Shown here: positions 59,986-62,692 of the stretch, piece by piece
Position numbering within the stretch: the first letter of the stretch is position 1
Layout: each line of letters begins with the position of its first letter
Assembly (NCBI GenBank): GCA_964445105.1
Contig: CAYUJS010000006.1
Location: forward strand, 1 to 62,692
From: CAWBNS01 sp964445105
GTDB taxonomy: Bacteria > Chlamydiota > Chlamydiia > Chlamydiales > JAJFMA01
DNA length: 62,692 nt
Direction of reading: 5' to 3'
The notes under the pieces: generated by a model
The model's database searches: none
Told to the model about the DNA's origin: nothing
The model's input: the letters and a program-made list of their open reading frames with translations, nothing else
Translations under genes and position numbers: made by a program

Positions 59986-61242
59986 ATGAGGCAAGAGCAA
60001 CTACAGGGCTTGAAGAAAGCTGCCAAGGAGGCCAACTCGCCGGGTGAAGGCGCAGAAAAAATGGCTACACCTTTGGATACACAGCGCCTTGAAAAAGATT
60101 TCCAACGCATCAACCAGCGACTGAGCAGAAAAACTCATGAGCTGGACGTTTCGACCTATTATTTGAAAAAGATTTTGAGCCATATGTCGCAAGGGCTGCT
60201 CTTTATCAACCTAGCCGGAACCATTACCACGTGCAACAAGGCGGCTGAAATAATCCTAGGCGTACAGGCCCTTGAAATTCTTTTCTGCCACTTCGAAACC
60301 TGTTTCAAGGATGACTTTTTCGGTTTTTCGATGAGCGAAGCCCTGGCCAACCGCAAGGTTCCCAGTATGAGGACCACCGAACTAGGCACAGAGGAGCCGT
60401 GCCGGCGTGAAATCGAAATCGAAGCGCGTATTATTCTAAACGACGATTGTGAAGCAATCTCGGAGCGCTGGGACGAATCGCTTGATCCTGCGCAAGGAAT
60501 GATCCTGCTTCTGCGAGATGTCACCGTTGAGCGTCAACTCAAACGGCTCTCCGATCGGAACGATCGCCTCAAAGAGCTGGGCGAAATGGCTGCTATGGTT
60601 GCGCACGAAATCCGCAATCCGCTCGGAGGGATTAAAGGCTTCGCCTCTTTACTACAACGCGACCTGAACAACCAGCCAGAACTACAAAAAATGGCCTCCT
60701 ATATTTTAGAAGGAACAGAAAATTTAAATAGGTTTGTGACCAATGTACTTAGTTATTCGCGCCCTGTGCAGTTACAGAGCAGAGTGGTCGAGCTGGTTGA
60801 GCAGCTACAGAAGCTCCGCACCAGTGTCCAAATGGACGCCTCGCTATCAAAATCAATTATCATATTGGTCAAGAGCGATGTAGACAGCCTCCGCCTATCG
60901 GTCGATATGACCCTGCTGCAGGCCGCTCTCTTCAATCTAGTTGTGAACGCAGTACACGCCATGCCTAACGGCGGTACGATCACCTTGGCCTTGGCAGCAA
61001 CAGACAAGGAAGCGGCTATTCACGTTTCGGACACAGGCACAGGCATTACGCCGGAGCACCTAGAGAAAATCTTTTCGCCCTTCTTTACCACTAAGTCAGC
61101 AGGCAACGGATTCGGCCTAACGGAGGTAAATAAAGTCGTACAAGCTCACGGAGGCACCGTAGAGGTGCGTTCTCAACTTGGCCACGGCACCACGTTCACC
61201 ATTAAACTGCCGATCAAACAGCTCACTCCCGCGGCTACCTAA
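59986..61242 (+). CDS. Two-component sensor histidine kinase, CtcB/AtoS type
   Basis: The 418-residue protein has a basic N-terminal coiled coil (1-75), a PAS-like domain (about 78-190, HMSQGLLFINLAGTITTCNKAA), HisKA with the phosphoacceptor in AAMVAHEIRNPLGG (H207) and an HATPase with the N box FNLVVNAVHAMPNGG, DTGTGITPEHLEKIF and GFGLTEVNKVV. No membrane segment is visible, so it is likely cytoplasmic. ATG 59986 has GGAG ten bases upstream. The response regulator gene starts 14 bases after its stop. Chlamydia keeps the same pair (CT467/CT468, CtcB/CtcC), tied to sigma-54. Confidence 0.88.
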   Translation: MRQEQLQGLKKAAKEANSPGEGAEKMATPLDTQRLEKDFQRINQRLSRKTHELDVSTYYLKKILSHMSQGLLFINLAGTITTCNKAAEIILGVQALEILFCHFETCFKDDFFGFSMSEALANRKVPSMRTTELGTEEPCRREIEIEARIILNDDCEAISERWDESLDPAQGMILLLRDVTVERQLKRLSDRNDRLKELGEMAAMVAHEIRNPLGGIKGFASLLQRDLNNQPELQKMASYILEGTENLNRFVTNVLSYSRPVQLQSRVVELVEQLQKLRTSVQMDASLSKSIIILVKSDVDSLRLSVDMTLLQAALFNLVVNAVHAMPNGGTITLALAATDKEAAIHVSDTGTGITPEHLEKIFSPFFTTKSAGNGFGLTEVNKVVQAHGGTVEVRSQLGHGTTFTIKLPIKQLTPAAT

Positions 61243-61255
61243 CCAGAGAGTTTTT

Positions 61256-62467
61256 ATGACCATCGAAAAAATTCTAGTAATCGACGACGAAATGCTGATG
61301 CGCAGCTTCCTTGCAGAAACCCTCAAGAGAAAGGGGTTCGAAGTAGTCACGGCTGAAAATGGCAAAACAGGCCTGGCAGAATTCAAGCAGAACTCCTTCG
61401 ACATGGTGTTCACAGATATGAAAATGCCAGATATGACAGGGTTAGAGGTATTGAAAAAAATTAAAGAGCTCTCCCCCGCCGCCATTGTTGTGGTAGCCAC
61501 CGCCTTTGGCAGCATAGACAATGCCGTCGAGGCCATGCGCTTAGGCGCCTTCAACTATCTGATTAAACCTTTCACGCCGGACACGATTGAGGCGGTCGTT
61601 GAGAAAGCAGGCGCCCACGGCTCTCTCGTCGCTGAAAATCAATATCTCCGCCAGCAGGTTCACGGTACCAATGGCTCTGCGCTTATCGCCGAAAGCCCTG
61701 CCATGAAAAAAATTCTCCAAGATATCGAACGAGTAGCAAACAGCCATGCCAGCGTCTTTATCAGCGGAGAATCAGGGACAGGGAAAGAGGTCATCTCAAA
61801 CCTTATTCACCACCTATCGCCCCGCACGCAAAAGCCCTACGTGCGCGTAAACTGTGCCGCCATCCCGGAATCACTGGTGGAGTCCGAGTTTTTTGGCCAC
61901 GAAAAAGGCGCGTTCACGGGAGCTGCGAACAAACGCCAAGGCCGTTTTGAGCTCGCTCACACAGGTACTTTATTACTTGACGAGATCACCGAGATCCCTA
62001 TCTGCCTGCAAGCTAAGCTACTCAGGGCCGTACAAGAACAAGAGTTTGAACGCTTGGGTGGCAGCAAATCCGTAAAGGTAGACATACGCTTCCTATCAAC
62101 TTCCAACCGCAACGTAAAAGAGGCCATTCAGAGCAAACATTTGCGCGAAGACCTTTATTACCGGCTCAACGTGGTGCCCATCCACCTACCGCCCTTGCGC
62201 GAGCGCTTTGAGGATATCCTTCCGCTGGCCGACCATTTTTTAGCTGCGTTGTGTAAAGAGAATCACAAGAAAGAGATGCTCTTTACCAAATCGGCCAAAG
62301 AGAAACTGCAAAAATACCAATGGCCAGGCAATGTAAGAGAGCTAAGTAATATCATCGAGCGTGCTGTTGTTCTGGCGGCCGGTGATAAAATAGGGCCCGA
62401 CGACCTCTTTCTTGAGCAGGCTTCCAGCCCGTCCCAGATGCAAATCGCCATACCTAGCGGGGTGTAA
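61256..62467 (+). CDS. Sigma-54-dependent response regulator, CtcC/AtoC type
   Basis: The 403-residue protein has a receiver with the acceptor D54 (VFTDMKMPDMTG) and the K of YLIKPFTPD, then the AAA+ activator domain: Walker A GESGTGKE at 171-178, the sigma-54 contact loop GAFTGA at 218-223, Walker B LLLDEITEIP, and the R-finger region. The usual Fis-type helix-turn-helix is absent: after NIIERAVVLAAGDKIGPDDL the protein ends within about 20 residues (SPSQMQIAIPSGV). The chlamydial CtcC is likewise short. AGAGAG precedes ATG 61256. The operon partner is the kinase upstream. Confidence 0.92.
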   Translation: MTIEKILVIDDEMLMRSFLAETLKRKGFEVVTAENGKTGLAEFKQNSFDMVFTDMKMPDMTGLEVLKKIKELSPAAIVVVATAFGSIDNAVEAMRLGAFNYLIKPFTPDTIEAVVEKAGAHGSLVAENQYLRQQVHGTNGSALIAESPAMKKILQDIERVANSHASVFISGESGTGKEVISNLIHHLSPRTQKPYVRVNCAAIPESLVESEFFGHEKGAFTGAANKRQGRFELAHTGTLLLDEITEIPICLQAKLLRAVQEQEFERLGGSKSVKVDIRFLSTSNRNVKEAIQSKHLREDLYYRLNVVPIHLPPLRERFEDILPLADHFLAALCKENHKKEMLFTKSAKEKLQKYQWPGNVRELSNIIERAVVLAAGDKIGPDDLFLEQASSPSQMQIAIPSGV

Positions 62468-62485
62468 TTCAAACCTGTACTCACC

Positions 62486-62692
62486 TTAAGCTGCTAAGCT
62501 AACGCCCTCACAAGTAGCTTCAATTTGCCAAAGCCTTTCCCACTCGTCGTTGGCCCTGAGGACTCGGAGATTTGCCATGTCGTTGGCATTCTCTCTCCAC
62601 CACCACGCTCCCGCTTTCTTCAGCCTCGCCTGAACCAGCGGTGCCTTAAACCAGATTGTTCTTCAAAAGGCCTGATGCGATGAGCGCGTTGT
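62486..62692 (-). pseudogene. Transposase C-terminal relic at the window edge
   Basis: On the minus strand one frame reads NALIASGLLKNNLV and stops; a second frame continues with LVQARLKKAGAWWWRENAND and MANLRVLRANDEWERLWQ before the stop at 62486. That pattern (QARLKK-g-W--enA--ml-LRalr-n--We) resembles the C-termini of ISKra4-like transposases. At least one frameshift breaks it. The N-terminal part lies outside the window. The IS family is a pattern-based guess. Confidence 0.55.

Noticed and set aside
1..62692. CRISPR arrays, rRNA genes, intact insertion sequences, riboswitches
   Set aside because: I saw no regular spaced repeats, rRNA-like sequence, complete transposase with inverted ends, or recognisable riboswitch; only one tRNA was found.

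Overview
The window looks like chromosome from an environmental (amoeba- or arthropod-type) member of the order Chlamydiales. The evidence is gene content and gene order. pepF-groES-groEL, ssb / Slc1-type chaperone / glgX / SpoIID-domain gene / ruvB, dnaE next to uhpC, murJ-nfo-rpsD, accA next to an IHF/HU gene and a CtcB/CtcC-like two-component pair all match blocks I recall from Chlamydia trachomatis. Roughly half of the bases are G+C by eye. An asparaginyl-tRNA synthetase, a NeuB-type nonulosonate synthase, an enoyl-CoA hydratase and cytochrome c assembly genes are not typical of the reduced Chlamydiaceae and point to a larger environmental genome. A Criblamydiaceae-like lineage is possible, but the sequence alone does not prove the family.

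Layout. 1-4.9 kb: end of an L,D-transpeptidase gene, accA, an IHF/HU gene, tyrS, rpiA, a DUF151 nuclease-like gene and ptsH. 5-10.6 kb: pepF, the groESL chaperonin operon with a degenerate CIRCE-like operator, and recJ. 10.7-15.7 kb: a minus-strand operon of ssb, a catalytically altered aspartate-semialdehyde dehydrogenase-like gene, neuB and a Nudix gene, then a coiled-coil protein and the Slc1-type type III secretion chaperone. 15.9-20.9 kb: glgX, queA, a SpoIID-domain protein and ruvB. 21-25.7 kb is the most distinctive accessory region. It has a protein with a bilobed hydrophobic domain resembling inclusion-membrane proteins, facing a compact three-gene operon with its own promoter and terminator that encodes coiled-coil and hydrophobic proteins resembling type III translocators. 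26-31 kb: a recombinase-like small protein, a CcoI-type copper ATPase, a lipoprotein and a ResB-like cytochrome c assembly protein. 31-43.8 kb: dnaE, uhpC, an antitoxin relic, trxA, trhO, a SNF2 helicase, two small paralogues, ogt and an enoyl-CoA hydratase. 44-50 kb: nuclease/ATPase genes typical of mobile or defence-associated content, recO with a duplicated 3' end, tRNA-Arg and long-form hpf. 51-59.8 kb: asnS, nfo, a methyltransferase, an ATPase pseudogene, an unknown gene, murJ and rpsD. 60-62.7 kb: a sensor kinase and a sigma-54 activator without a DNA-binding domain, ending in a transposase relic.

How it fits together. Most genes are housekeeping: translation, DNA repair and replication, carbohydrate uptake and glycogen use, envelope assembly. 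The host-interaction layer is represented by the Slc1-like chaperone, the Inc-like protein and the translocator-like operon. Gene decay (an in-frame stop in an antitoxin gene, a frameshifted DUF4143 ATPase, a broken transposase, a duplicated recO tail) marks the accessory joins between conserved blocks.
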